A stretch of 64,000 bases of DNA from Trichobilharzia regenti (Eukaryota; Platyhelminthes; Trematoda; Strigeidida; Schistosomatidae), in the NCBI GenBank assembly GCA_944472135.2, contig OX235264.1, forward strand, positions 123,719,809 through 123,783,808, written 5' to 3'. The position numbers and the translations under genes were made by a program. Numbering within the stretch: the stretch's first letter is position 1; each line of letters begins with the position of its first letter. Below are positions 30,101 to 45,100 of the stretch, one piece after another. The notes under the pieces were generated by a model. It was not told the origin of the DNA and made no database searches. It saw nothing but the letters and a program-made list of their open reading frames with translations.

Positions 30101-33100
30101 TTGTGTCCTAACGTTGTGGTTACTCGACATCCACAACGTAGATCAAAAGGCACTTGAGAAGGAGTACGAACGTGTATTCTCGCAGTAGTCGAAATTCAAA
30201 AGTTGAGTGAGTACAAAAGTATCAATTGTTAACACGCAATCTTTAGAGTGATGAACAAATCAGAGTCCAATTACATAGTGAAAGTATACTACGATGATGA
30301 GTAATAAAATGGGTCACTACAATTTCTAATTGCATAGTAAAGGTTAGGATGGCCTACGACATTTTCAGTCACCTTTGAGGCCTTTTGGACGTCAGCCTGA
30401 TTTTCAAATTTTGGGTTTACAATACTTCGGTGGGCGCAATCTTGCTCTATGCCTGTCAAACCTGGACCTTCTGCGTATTCGATCATCTCTGTCTCCATAG
30501 AATTGTCCTTATTCGATGGATTTATCGCATCAGTAATCCCGAGGTCCAGTGGCGTGTATTTCGGCAAGGCAGAGATTACTATTCATTGAATTTCGTCACT
30601 GGAAACACAGGCTTCAGTGGCTCTGCACGAATGTCATCCCAGAAACTTTCGTACCGATCTCCGTTCGCCGCTCCTGGGACTGGATGGAAACAGTGGAAAT
30701 GTGGTCAGCCTATGACGCGGAGTCATATGATGAGGGATATTTGTGTTAGATTAACATCATTTGGCATGTCACGACTCCCTGGTCAGGGTCTGAAGGATCA
30801 GTGTCTCGAAAGGTTGTGAGATATATGACTTGATCTCGATAAATATGCTTTGTTGGCTTCTGGATAACATTCCACATTTATTCCCTGCTTATTTTCTATA
30901 TATAATATTTGTTATGTGGTGCATCTCTTGGTGCCTATATTGTACCAATTTCATGTTTTTGAAACAAATAAATAATAAATAATCTTAATTTTAGATTGGC
31001 ACTTACTGCTGGAGAGGAAGGACATATGCCTGCTCTACTTTCAATGGTTAACATTGAACGTCTAACTCCAATTCCCTCGGTGTTATCTGTGGTAAGTATA
31101 CTTTGGAGTGTGTTTCATGTACACTTCCCTTTCTTAACACAAGTACTGAGCCTAAACGCCCAGCGAAATTTCTGTGGTATTATGTCAGTGAGTGTTCTGC
31201 CGTCATCCTCATCATCTATGAAGTAAGCTCACTTATGACTTTTCTTTATTCAGTAAGATAATAGGGTACTCTAATCAACTGGCGGATGCATCAGTGGCTC
31301 AGCGATAGGATACTCTCCAACCACTCATATGGTGTAGGGTTCAATCCCCGGCCGCCGACTAACTCCTAAATCTCTTTCTGACCTGGCAGTAAAGACGATA
31401 AACTGGGAAGGTTTGACGTGAATGAGGCTAACAACCCCACCGCATAAAAATAAGACCTCCGCTACCCAAACTTCAGATCTCAAGCTGGAAACACAAAAGA
31501 ATAAAGTAAAGGAAAAAAATCCACAGGTGGCCTAAAATGGCTGTTTGTTTTTTGAAGCTATAAGTAGATGAAATACTATAACAACTGTACAGGATCATAA
31601 ATGTATTCGGCATGTTAATAAGATAATCAGATAATATTGATACCGCTGCTCCTGAATGCCAATTGAAAAAGTCTAGCGACATGTTGAATACTACTAGTGT
31701 CAGTAGCTTTTGTTAGTTGTGTCTCATATACTAGTCATTCCAGACAAAAGCATTATTTGGTCGTCTCACGTGGTTCCTCATTATTATTATTATTATCCAC
31801 TTGGGTTCCAACTGGAATATAAGGACATCAATAGAATATTTCCACTTTTTCCTCTACTCCCCAATCCTCTTCGGCTGGACATACGATCACTCATAATCTC
31901 TCGTTTCCCCTTTACACGATCCCCTTTTTGTCACTCTCACACTCTCCACTGGACTGTCGCTTACCACTAGTGTTACACTTGAGCGATGGCCTGGCGCGAA
32001 GTGTCACCTCAAATTTTTCCTCCATGTGTATCTGATCCGTCTCCAGCTTGAATAATCTGTATACTGTTACATTAGTACTTCTGCTTATCGTCTATGCAAA
32101 TCCCCAGTTAAGTAGCCGTAGGATAAATAAATCCGAAATATTTTCATTTATGTCATATAATAGACAATCAACAATTAGTGTTCACATATCACCCTTAGGA
32201 ACATGATAATTTGGGGACAATATCTATTATTCCCAACAACAACAAAAACAAGATTAGCCGACCAACATATTTTTATCTGTAAAATGAGAAAACGGATCAA
32301 ATCCCCTACAAACTAACTCTTAACTCAATCGTCTCCTAAAAATTGATCTCATGGCTCGCTAGTGACTGACTGCCTACAGGACGATGTTGTCTGGGGTTCT
32401 AGTGAGGGGTAATGGCCAGTCAGGTCATCCGGTCGGGAGTGAGGACACATACTAGTCATCGATGGTGCTACGCCGAAATTACGAGTTGGTAGAAGTCGGA
32501 ATTGACTCACTTGGCCATTGGGTTGGGTCCCAGTGGCTTAATGGTCTACAGGCTTGTCTTGTAACCGGAAGGTCCTGGGTTCGAACCTCTGTGATGAGTG
32601 CGTACTGTTGACAATAGCCCCCCAGTTCTTCCTGATATTCATTCTTCCTCTAACTGACATCAATCTGTGGTTAAAGTTGAAACAAAACAATGTTTATTGC
32701 GTATTTTTCCGTAATTCGGGGTTTTCCAGTTCTCCTTACGATCTTATAGATCGTAAGCTTTTTGTGCATTTCATAATAAAGATAATAAACACTGTCATTA
32801 TCATCTTCATGATTATGATTATTTCTAATGTTCTGAAATATGTTCTGTCGAAAATAAACTCCTAACTTTCAAAGAATCCATCTAGCTTGTTGCAAGCATA
32901 AAATTAGGCTTTATATGGAAAAGAGATTTGCAAGTTTGGTAAAATAGATCTCTCAAATATACAGCATATTTCGACATGGTGAACTTTAGAAAGTCGTTTG
33001 TTCAAATAATTTAAACTGACATTTGTTTTGGTGTTCCGCAAGGTTTGGCATTTAGTCGTCAATATTTTATCATGACACTAGGAAACTCTGTTAACACCTA

Positions 33101-36100
33101 CTTTATATACAAGTAAATTGTTCCTGGGACAAACATTTGTGCATGACACTCGCCAGCCTTCAGTGTAATTGAACTTTTTGATTTTGATATTAGATGGTTA
33201 GGGGCGAAGGCGTACCTGCGACCACCTTGGAGGAACTCATGTCCCTTCTGAGATTCGAACCCGTGTCACCCAGTGAGTTCTGCAGTCAGTGACGTCACCA
33301 CTGAGCTATTCGGACTCGCGACTGACCTCGTGTAGGACTGTATGGATATTTTATTGATTGGACAATAGTCATTAACTAGTGTAACGTGTCTTCTCCTTTG
33401 TTTGGTGCAGACCGTATTCTATTTATGAAGTCAAAGTATCCAATACAGTTCTACAGGAGGTCAGTCGCCAGCTCACACAGCTCAGTTACAACGTCTTTGA
33501 CTGCAGCACTCACTGGGAGACGGTGAGTTAAAATCTCAGAAGGGACATGAATTCCTCCAAAGTGGTTGCAGCTACGCTTTGCTGACTGACTAGTGAGTAC
33601 CAACAAGCACGAAACCTAGATGGAAGGCTTCCTGCAGATTGCCTCCAACAATCTAATAACAACAACTCATAGTACACCGTGATAACAAGCCATCTAGCTT
33701 GTCGATGGTCATATTACAAACATGACTGATAGAATTCAGTCTGCAGTGCGTCGGTGGCACAGTGGTTAGGACTCTCGCCAACCATTCACATGGTCCGAGG
33801 TTCGAGCCCACGCCGACGCACACCTGATATCTATGGTTGGCCTGCAAAATTTGGGCTACCGATATCCACGCTGAAAATTTCATACTTGTACCAAAAATAC
33901 AATGTGGAATCAAGCTGTAATCAAAAATTAAAAATTAAAAATTAAATTAAAACGACTAGACTCCTGGCACTAGTTAGTTTCCAATCATAGTATCTTTTTT
34001 TAATCTTGATTTGACTGAATGAAAACATGACCTTTTCGGTAATATTGAATTATAAGTGCTTTGAATAACTGAGCGGTGGTACACTCTTGGTAGTCACTAA
34101 TTCGATTAATCGAATCGTTAGATATTAAGTAGCTTCCAATAACTGACAAACACTAAGTGTCGATCGTCACATGATACAAAATTTGCGACGATATGGGAAT
34201 TCATAAACATCCAGAGTTGAAAGCATGTCACTCAAACGAAACAGTAGTCAACAGGAATGTGGGCATCGACCCAATATGTATACATTGCAACGATGAAACA
34301 AAACAACTACAATTTAGAGTACACAGTTGATAATGTCCTTCTAGACGTGAAGACAGCGAGTAGAAATCTTGGTATGAAAACTTCCTATGTGGTGTAATTA
34401 AAAAACACATAAGTAAGCAAAGGGATTGATTTTCGAAACTTCACTTATTTGAGGGTTTATAAATATATAATGTTAATTGACAAGAATAGTCGTAGGTTAT
34501 TGTCGGTTGGTAATAATTCAGAGTGTAGGAGAAATAACAATCTATGGGAAATAGTGAATAACCTCGCGTCATTGAAAGGATTGACAACTCCTTGGTCTAT
34601 TGATAAACTATCATTTGGAGATAAATGATAGGAAACAAGAGCATAAAGCATTGATTTTGTTTGTTTGTTTGTTTTCGACATAGAACTTTGCACAAATGTG
34701 CGGAAGTTCAAGTCGCCACACTCCGTGTAGCACGCGAAGCAAGAGAAGAAAGTACAAGAAAAGCATAATAGAAACAGTGAGCAGAGGTGTGAGACAAAGG
34801 AGTAATAAAGAAATACAAAACAATTTCATTGAAGATCATAAGTCACAGGGAGTGGATGCATCTGCGCCACTGAGAACGATTTTGAGCCATGTCACCAATT
34901 GTTTCCAACCATAGATTTTTGCCGTCCCGAGGACCCCAGCCTGGAAGTCTACACCTTCCTACATGGCTAAGACCAACTGTTGTGGATTTCATTGACTGAT
35001 GCCAAGTTTTTGTTTGACCGCCGCTAGCTTTTTTCCAGCCTGACCCTATATCCGCTAACATAGCTCGTCGAGGGAGGCGATGACTTGGCATACGTAACAC
35101 ATGTCCTAACCATCTCAGTCTTTGTAGCTTCACGATAATGGGTTACAGAATGAAAAAAACGACAAAATAGTCGCGTGTAACATGATGCTTCAGGCCTGGT
35201 CTGCACTTACATCTGGCTGAAACATAGAGAAGTTGCATCAGCTCTAGTACACTGATTACTGATAAAGTATCAACATGAATACAAAAGGCTTACCATCTCT
35301 GGAGTAAAACGTGATATCTGGCGAGCTTAGCGGACGGCGATTCTCTCTGTCCCTGTAAGATGAAACCAGGAAGACCCGAAATGAGTAACTGTCTTTTACC
35401 ACTGACTGACTGGTTTCAACATAGAACTTTGCACAGATGTGCAGCAGTTCAAAACGCCAATTTGCTCCCATGTATCACACAAAGCAAGAGAAGAAACTAC
35501 AGACAGATTCAAAACAGAGATAATAAACAGAAGTTTGAGTCAGGGAAAAAGACTAGTAATTATGAAAGAACAATAGAGTACTGTCGGGTATGACAAATCA
35601 CAGTGAGTGAATGTATCTGTGCCATCCGGTACAATTTTGAGCCATATCACCAGTTGCCTTCAGCCGTCATTGCTTTTTAACATCCCGAGGACCTCAACCA
35701 GTTAGTCAGTCAGTCAGTTAGTCTACATCTCCCTACATAGCTGGCCAAAACTAACTATTGAGGATTTCGTTGACTAAGAATGTGCAGATGATATAGTCCT
35801 TCTAGGTGATGGCGCTGACAAAACGCACAATGTTCCGAATACCTGAAGTTGCAGTCTACGAATGTTTGACACGCGGTTCGCTCCCACAAAATGTAAGATG
35901 ATGTTACAGGACTGGAATACATAGACTACGTCTAGCTTAGAAATAGGGAGCGAAGTGGTAGAGCGTGTTGACCACCAATTCACTTATTTGGGAAGTTGCA
36001 TCAGCCAGTACCAACGAGTTGATCGCTGAGGAAATAGCACGGATACACAAGACAAGTTTCTCATATGCCAATTTACGCCGTCTCTGGCCTAGACGTGATA

Positions 36101-39100
36101 TACTGCTAGCTGGCTATCGGCCAGAGGGCGGGTGTACTGCTCATCATTCCGCTCCGTCCTCATTTATGGCTGTGAGACCCGGCCACTGAGAGTAGAAGAT
36201 ATGGAAAGCATGACTAGCTGTCTTTGATCACAAGTGACTGCGTTCTATCTCTCGTGTTAGGCTGTAGGTGTAATAGGCTGATTAGTATTGAGGTTAGACA
36301 CCGGTTGAGTGTTAGGTGAGGAGGGGAAATCAGTCGACGAGGCTGTGAAACTACATCGACTGAGATGGTTAGGACATGTGTCACGCATTCCTAGCCTAGT
36401 CATCGCTTTCCTCGAAGGGGAAATTTTAGCTGACATAGGTTTGATCAGGTTGGAAAAGAGCTAGCGTCAGTCAAACCAAAACATGGCCTCATCGATCAAT
36501 GAAATCCACAACAGTTATTTTAAGCCAGCCACGTATGAAGGTGTAGACTTCCTGACTGGTTGATGTCCTCGGGACGGTGAACACCAATAGCTGGAGACAA
36601 TTGGTGATATGGCTGGCTCAAAATCGTTCTCAATGTGTGGCGCAGATGCATTCACTCCCTATGACTTTTAATTTCCAATGAAACTGTATTTTTCTTCCAT
36701 ATTACTAATATTTTTGCCTTATACCTCTGTTTACTTTCTATTGATTTGCATTTCCTTTTACTTTCTCCTCTTGGTTTTTGTGGTAAGTGAATTGTGGCGA
36801 CTCGAACAACTCACATGTGTGCTCTTTTCTAACCGGATCCATCTTTTCAGCTAACATTACTTGTCGAGGAGGCAATGGCAACACAGGCATAGCATATGTC
36901 TTCCTCATTTCCACTGATGTAGCTTTACAACCTCATCGATTGATTTCCTCTCCTTACTTAACAATCGATGCCTAAAGTCAATACCACTTACTCTATTATA
37001 TCATCTAACATGAGAGATAGAACGCAGACACGTATGACCAAAAACTTCTGATGACTATGGCAAATGCTAAACGGGCCTCCTGTATCCATCCTGAGATTTC
37101 ATCAGCTATCAACCTTTTGGTGCTGGCTGATACAACTTCCCAAATAAGTGATTTGGGGGCCAACAAGTTCTACCACTTCACTCCCATCTTGAGGCTAGGA
37201 GTCAGTTTAGTCGAGTCCTATAGCATCGTTTTCATTTGATACGGTTGGAGGAATCTCATGCCAAACATTCGAAGATTACTGCTGCTCAAGGTGTTCAGAA
37301 GACGGTGCATTTTATCAGTGCCTTCACCTAGGAGAAAGGCTATTCCCTGGTAACAGGAAAATTAATTAACTTGAAATTAATTTCACTATCTATACAAAAT
37401 TATTAAGAACAAACTGTAACCCAGTACTTGTCAGTGGGAATAAAATTTAGTACTTCGAAGACTGATTATGAAACTACTTGTCTAGTAAGAGCAATTCATT
37501 AATGGAAATACTGACGTGAATATAAAGCGAATTAGAAATTAAAGTATATTGTTGAAAACTAAAATTTGTTGTTACTTATTGTGTACATATCCATTTTTCT
37601 CTCTCTATCCCTCCTTCTCTTGTAGGTGATGTTAGCTATTACTTACCAAATGTTCGACGATATATTCTATTTAATCGAGCTAACAGGATTTGCTTTTGCT
37701 GTCATTTCTGCAATGGCTGTTGGTAGTTTACTACACATTCGTCGAACACATCCTGAAATGAATACATCTGGATTTCGGGCAGGTTACATTTTTCTGCAAA
37801 CGTACACCAGATTATTATTATTATATTATTATTGTTATTACTGAAGATCAGATGGCCGGAAAGAATCACCGACAAGGAATTATGGGAACAAACAAACAAA
37901 GCAAGAACCAATCGCCCAACAAATATGCAGGAGAAAGTGGAGATGGATCGGACACTCGCTGAGGAGACCGCTGGGTGACATCGCGTGTCAAGCCCTCGAG
38001 TGGAACCCGAAAGGGAAGCGGCGTGTGGGACGTCCAAGGGAGGGTGACATGGAGGAGATCGTGTGAAGAGGAGTTGAAAGAATATGGATTAACATGGATG
38101 CAGGCGAAAAGTATAGCAGAAGACAGAAGAAAATGGAGACGTGCAGTTGAAGCCCTATGTTCCACTAGGAACCCAAGGGAGCAATAATAAAAAATAATAA
38201 TGATAATTGTTTCTTTTAATTCCTAGAGGAACATAGGGATTTAGCCCCATGTATCCATTACGTTAGGTTCCCTGCCAACCTTTTCACCTGGCTCCGCGTC
38301 TACCCACAACATCACAACATTCTAACAAGTTACTTATTATGACTATGAAAACACTCGTCTTATTTCTCATCTGATTGTATTTGATTGATAACACTCATAT
38401 TATTATTTTTGAAAATACATCATCCTATATTGATTTTTATTCCAATATCTAATCGATTCCACACATGTATATAAATGAAGGAAAATGGTGTGTGAGCGAC
38501 TTGATATGATTATGAGCGGTAATAGTTTGTGCTCGAAACGTGGTCATCAGTTAATATTACTGTATAACACTCCAGTGTGATTTATCAAAATGAAATCTTA
38601 TCCATAGTGGAGTAATACTCTACCACAGTGCTTACGTTTTATACTTATATCAATAATACTTTTGTGGACCTAACGTTATATACGGTCGATATACTTTGCT
38701 GTACACGAGTAAGTAAGTGGATAAATACACGTCGAGGCGGCCAAAAGCAGTATTTCATCCTTAACGTTAGACTGGATAGGTTATCTGCTGAAGAATATGA
38801 TGATACGTAAGGTGGCTGCTTGAAATGTCTAATTCGGAAGATGGTTTCTTAGAACTTCTGCTTCGATGTCACCTTTGAACTCCAGGTTCATGAAGAGAGT
38901 TTTCTTTGGAACAGTTATGACTTTTGGTGATGGAGGCTTCTCTTTCATGCTTTTGGTTATTAATCTTGGTGTATACCTGTTCTCTAGTAAGTAGGGTTTC
39001 AGTTGATAAATTTAGTGCTTTCTCTATCGCGTCTTCCTAACAGGCTTTTTTATTCCTCGAACTCAATGTACGTAACAGGTTTTGCTTTCGGATCAGTGAG

Positions 39101-42100
39101 GTGATGTTCTGGAAGTTAATGCGTCATGCCAACTTCTGCCTATTTTCAAATTCCAATTAGTCACCCCATCTAGGTTGCACCTCAGATTAATAATGCATTT
39201 TTCGAGGACAAACTCCACCAGTATCTGATTGACCGTCTTATGATTTCCTTGTTAAATATCGGATATATCTTGCTCATGAATCTCTACAAATAGAAAATTT
39301 AATTTGATGCCTCGATCAGTCTAATGTCTAAGACTTTCTATTACTTCTAAATTACATAATTATATGCTCTTAAAATGCTGAAAAGTATGTTATCATAATA
39401 AGAACAGTGTGACTGTGACATTTATGTACACACACACAGATTTGTTTATATGCAAAAAATTATTTACACATAAGTGATATCAGATCGTGATCATACCCGT
39501 CACCAATCAAATCCCTACAAACTAACACTCGATAGTTACATTTGGTGTTCATTGCGGAGTGGCTATCTATAGGAGAGTAGTAGCTACGTGGAGTTCTACT
39601 GAGACATCGTAACAAGTGGGGTCCACCAAATCACGTAAGAGAACAATTACCTGCCTGTGATATTGGTTAGAGGTAGTGCTATGCATATATTGCTAATTAA
39701 TGACTTTCGGGATTCATCGACTAGTCATTGGATAAAGTCTCAGTGGCTGAATGGTCTACAAGCTAGTTAGCCTGTTAACCGGAATCTGCTGGATTCGAAT
39801 TCTTGCGGGTATGAACCACTGAAGAAACCAGAACTAGGACGAAATAACTATCTAGGACTCCCAGACTTTCCAGGGATCCTTTAACTGATGTCAACTTGTT
39901 ACACATAACCCTTAAATACTCATTGAAAGATGAAGCCATTTGTTCTTTTGATGAACGTGGATACAAGTTACACCTGTCAAAGTTTATTTCCATGCTATCT
40001 TTGAATTGTTTTGTTGGAAAAACTGTTTAAGTGGGCACCATCCTCATTTATTGAAAAATTCACCGAAAAACCATTGTTTGTTGAGTAACTTTTCAAAGAT
40101 AACGTTATTATCACTCTTTTTTCTCTCTTTTCCAGTTACCTATATTCGTCCCAGTGTTGTATCTGGTTGTCGACATTGCTATTGGAATACTGACAGTATA
40201 TCAGTCTCCAAAATCCTCTGCTGTTAGTTTAGGTGTGATGGCGTTAGGCATACCGGTCTATCTTTTTGGAGTTTCGTGGAAAAACAAGCCAGAATCCATG
40301 CAGTCACTAATATGTAAGTTGTTTTTCATTGCCACGTAATTTATTTTGCACATGTAGAAAAATTAATAAGATGTAAGAAGAATTTTAGGTCGAATTGAAC
40401 TATTTTCCTGCTAGACATGAAAGACCCACAGTTTTTCGACAGATGGCTCTATAGATTTATTTTCACCTTGTTGTGCCTAGTTGACATACACTTAAAATTA
40501 ATATTGTGGTGAGAGCTGGCTGTTAGCCAAAATTGGTGGACTGTAATTTACGTCAGTGTTTAGGTCTGCCAATATTGGTCGTGAGAAAAATGAGAACAAA
40601 GGCTGTACGTAGGCGGATACAGTTAACATATAGATGACTTGACATTCCAGAAACAGTTAACAGAGATGCAAGGTTAACTTTCTGTGAAAAACAACCAATC
40701 AGAAGACTGTTTTTCTGCCAACAATAATCCATAATATGCACATGAAAATCTATAAATATATGTTGATTTCCTTAATAAAGGATCTGTTGCCTGTCCCTTG
40801 TCTTCTGTTGTTACAATATAACATTCAAAATTCTCATCTCTCTAACCAGGAATCTTGGATTTTTATTCATTATTATTCGAGAGTTAAATTCTGAAATATC
40901 TACCCGCCAACTTACGCCATCTCTCGCATATATGTCATATCCGGCTGGTTATTGATCAAAGGGCGTGTGTACTGCTCAGCAGCACTTCGATCCGTCCTCC
41001 TTTGTGGCTGTAAGTGAGACATGGTCATTAGAAGTGGAGGACATGAAAAGTCTGGTCAGCTGTCGTCGATCATAGATGTCTGCGTTCTATCTCCCATGTT
41101 AGGTGAAATTGTGGTGGTGTGATACAGACAATGTTTGCCAACGGAATATTATTCCCACAGCTCAGTACTACATTGGCAACAGAATACTATGTATATTTGA
41201 ACATTCTATTTCATGTCATTTAATGTAGACCAAAATCACACGCTCAGTGATTGGTTAACAAATATAAATTGTCGATATACAAAGCGCGGTCTGATCAATG
41301 AAAAATATAACTTGGCTTCCATGTTTTGCCTTCTTTTGTTACAAAATAGCAGGGTGAGTGATATTGAGGTTAAGCGTCGAGTATTAAGTAAGAATGTAAA
41401 ATCAGTAGATGAGGTTGTGAAGCTACATCGATCAAGGGGTCTGGGACATTTGACACGCCTGCGTAACCATCACCTTTTCCGACGGACATTGTCAGCTGAC
41501 ATAGGAGGGATTAGATTAGAAAAGAGCTAGTGGTGGTCAAGTCAAAACTTGGATCCACTTCATGAAATCCTTAATAGTTAGTTTAGGCCAACCATGTAGG
41601 GAGGTGTAGACTGACTGACTGACTGACTGACTAACTGGTTGAAGTCCTCGGGATGGTAAGAAGCAATAATGGTTGGAGGCGATTGGTGATATGGCTCGAA
41701 ATCATTCACTGTAAGCGGGACAGATGCATTCAATCCTTGTGATTTGTTGTATCCAACAATACTCTGTTGTTCTTTCATATCACTATTCTTTTTCCCTGAC
41801 TCGCACTTCTGCTGATCATCTCTGTTTTGAATCTGTCTGTAGTCTCTTCTCTTGCTTTGTGTGATACATGGATTGTGGCAACCTCGAAGTACTGCTGTAC
41901 ATGTGTGCGAAGGTCTATGTTAAAACCACTCAGTCAGAGTAAATAATATCTGCAAAAGTGGTCCGCTAATCTCAATCTGATGGCTTGATCGTTAGTTCAC
42001 TAAAACATATATAAAAAGATATATCTTTTATCACTGAAAACTTTTCGAATGATTATTCAACATCAAGATGACTTCAATTAAAACCATTGTACCATTTGGA

Positions 42101-45100
42101 ATTGAAGATTTCTTCTTATGTGTTTTTGGTAATTAAGTCGGTGGTCTACCAATGTGTGATAGAATCAAAGCCAATTTTAGTATACTCCACTTTGCCAGTT
42201 TGCTCTGTCCTTCGTGTGCCATGAGACATATCTCGTTTCTCGTGTATACGAGAGAAAAAATCAACTGACCTAACTCCACATAAGGAGATTAAAAGTAATC
42301 ATAATTTTCAACTTGATATAAAAGTTTGAAGGCGTGAGTGAATAAAGATTACAAGGGGCTTAGAATGTAAGTGTAGAGGTTGGACTGGTTTTTTCTGTAC
42401 ACATAGCTCCGGTTTATCTACAATGCACACGGTAAGATCTTCTGTAATACAAGGAAGTCGGAAACACATTGCCTTTGGTAGATTTTTGTTCACTTTGTAA
42501 ATGTCTCCGAATGATGTGTAGTCACTTGAGATGCTGTGATGGGTGTGCTGATGAGGTGTTCAGTTATGGAGCTTCTCATTGAATTAGTGCGTCATCGTCG
42601 CAGTCATGATGAGTATTATTCTGTAACACGTTTTGAAGGGGTACGCGTAGAACGACCTATGTACCTAGCTCCTCACGATTAAATGGACTGATATATGTAA
42701 TAATAATAACAGTTTTATTCCAAACAGTATTTGGGGTACAGCTATGGAATTTTTAGCATGCATTACAATATATTGCATCTAAATGCCTCATACATTTTAT
42801 AAGATTTTCGAATCAAAAAGCAACACTCAAAAATAGATAAGGAAAACAGCGTTGCGTTTACATTTCAAACAATGCAACACAGGATATGAAATATAAAGTT
42901 GATGTGTGATAGAAAGATGAGAACAACAGTGTAATAGTAACGAGGAAAGGAAAACAAAAATTAGTGGGATTATTTGTCAGAGTGCCTCAGTAAGTTTATC
43001 GTGTCATACCTAACGGATTTCTCATCACATAACAGCTTTGCCAGATAAAGTATTGTGGAGTTTTCGTACTTGGTAGTCCTAGCATATAGCCTCCTATAGC
43101 TGCTGCTTCTAGTTCTACCAGATGAAATGCAAGGAGACAGCTGCGCGTATAGAGAGGATTCTCGGGGTCTGAAAATATTGTATTCGCTAGTTTCTTACAT
43201 GAAAGCCCTACTAACGGCTTTTAGTGCCCTTCTGAGCAAAGCGAAGTCTTTCTTAAGTAGTCCAAGAGAGATTAATGGGAAGCAGTAAAGAGGGATGAGT
43301 AGAATACAAGAATTTACAAACTGAGAAAGCAAAGACTGCTTTATGCCATACTGCCTAAATTTCCTAATGTAGAACTTTAAGTAAAACATCTTTCTAGTAA
43401 CTTGCAAGATGAGGGAGGAGCAGGAAAGATCGGTGTAAAAACTCAGCGCAAGGTACTTGAGATTAGATGTATTTTCAACCTATATGCCATCATTGATAGT
43501 GTGGCCATGTGAGCTAACTAGTTGTTGTAGGTCACGTTTTCGTCTGAAAGTGAAATTGACTACCTGACATTTAGGCGGATTCAGCCTAAGACCGTTTGAA
43601 GAGGACCCTGACTAGTTTCCGACAGAAAGTTATTTAATTCGGAACAATCTGACTGAGAGTTGACACGCATAGAAACAGAGAGGTTATCAGCAAGCATACT
43701 TAACGAAAGTGGCTACATCAGAATGAGGGAAGTCATGTAGGAAAAACGAAAAGAGAAAGGGAGAAAGAACAGCACCTTGAGGAACACCAGCTAAATTAAG
43801 TGAGGTAGTGGAGGACTTTCCATTGTAGACGGTGTACTGCTTCCTATCAGAAAAATAGGAATGCAACCACTTATTTGTCCAGCTCTCAGCCTGTGTTGCA
43901 GCAAGCTTACTTAACAAGAGAGACCTGGGAACAGTGTCAAATGCAGATGTGTAATCAAGGAAGGCATAGCTCCTTTATCTAAACTAGAGACTATACTATG
44001 GTGTAGGACAACAGCGGCATCTAAGATACTCCTACTATGTTTATAAGCAAACTGGTTGGGGTCGTTGAAAGGTTTTAAAAGGGATCAAGATTAAGTAAAA
44101 TAAGTCTTTCCATAACTTTCAAAAAGTGAGGTAATAGCAATGGGTGTAAACTTAACATTAGGTTCACTTGTTGATATATATATATAGAAGTGGCCATATT
44201 CGGAAGTTGGTTCTTCACATCGCTTAGAAGCAGTGGGCAGCTAGAGAATTTTACTCTTATAGTTGTTGCAAGAAAGGTCTTCCTTTCGGGAATCAAAGAT
44301 TTTCCTCTTTAGGTTATCAACTGCCAAGTCTCTATTCTGAAGTCCAGATTCAAATATGGTGTTTTCTTTGGTACTGAAGTGCATTTTCCTCTTTTTTTTG
44401 ATTTACAGCTTGATTCCACACTGTATTTTCGGTACAAGTATGGAATTTTCAGCATGGATATCGGTAGCCCAAATCTTGCAGGCCGACCATAGATATCAGG
44501 TGTGCGTCGGCAGTGGATTGAACCCTGGACCATGTGCATGGTCGGCGAGAGTCCTAACCACTGTGAAACCTGCCGAGTATCCATTTTAAGCCAAGATTTT
44601 TCTCAGAAATAAGACTTCTTCTTCTAAGCAATCAATGCTGCAAATTCTTTTGAAACTATTTTACATATGACGCAACTATTTCCTAGTCCTGTGAGTCATT
44701 TTGTTTCCAAGTTGTTTGTAATCTATGTTCACTCACACCTTTGAACTTTCACATTAAGTTGAAAATTATTACCATCTTTAATCTCCTTTCGTTATGTAAC
44801 GATAGAAGACAAAAGTCAGGCAACAGATCGTTTATTTAGAAAATCAACAGATATTTATAGGTGTTTTGTACAGTATTACATGCGTTATTGTTAGCAGAGA
44901 AGCAACGTCTTCTGATTGGTTGGTTTTCTGGTGAAGGTTATTTTGTCATCTCTTTGTTAGCGTTTCTTAAGCAGTCTGGTGGTATATCTGCGAATCATAT
45001 CGGCCCATGCTAAATCTATTGTGATTGGTTGTTGAGTTCCTCAAGGTTAGATTTTGTTTGTTTTCTCTCCCGACCAAGATTTTGGACGTAAACACTAACT

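Larger units (their letters stand above)
28260..30994 (+). other. Intron 7 with SINE-A, Penelope-like and element X fragments
   Basis: SINE-A at 28717-28966, Penelope-like fragment at 29560-29780 and element X at 29930-30840. The stretch 28980-29560 is unassigned, apart from a 60-codon frame at 29277-29459 with no known domain. Confidence 0.6.
31092..37625 (+). other. Intron 8 (6.5 kb) packed with retroposons
   Basis: From left to right: SINE-A, an SR2-like 3' fragment, SINE-C, SINE-D, SINE-B, then several element X pieces on both strands. Stretches 32870-33180 and 33960-34660 hold nothing that I recognise. Confidence 0.6.
37779..40135 (+). other. Intron 9, candidate GC-AG intron
   Basis: If the exon 9 end is right, this intron begins GCAGGT and ends TTTCCAG. 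It holds an SR2-like 3' end (37846-38205), a Penelope-like fragment (38690-38920) and a SINE-C (39506-39910). 39000-39500 is unassigned apart from a short CA run near 39430. Confidence 0.5.

Noticed and set aside
33754..33830. tRNA gene candidates with clear A and B boxes in the SINE heads.
   Set aside because: They cannot fold as convincing cloverleaves and are each attached to SINE bodies repeated through the window, so they are SINE promoters and not tRNA genes.
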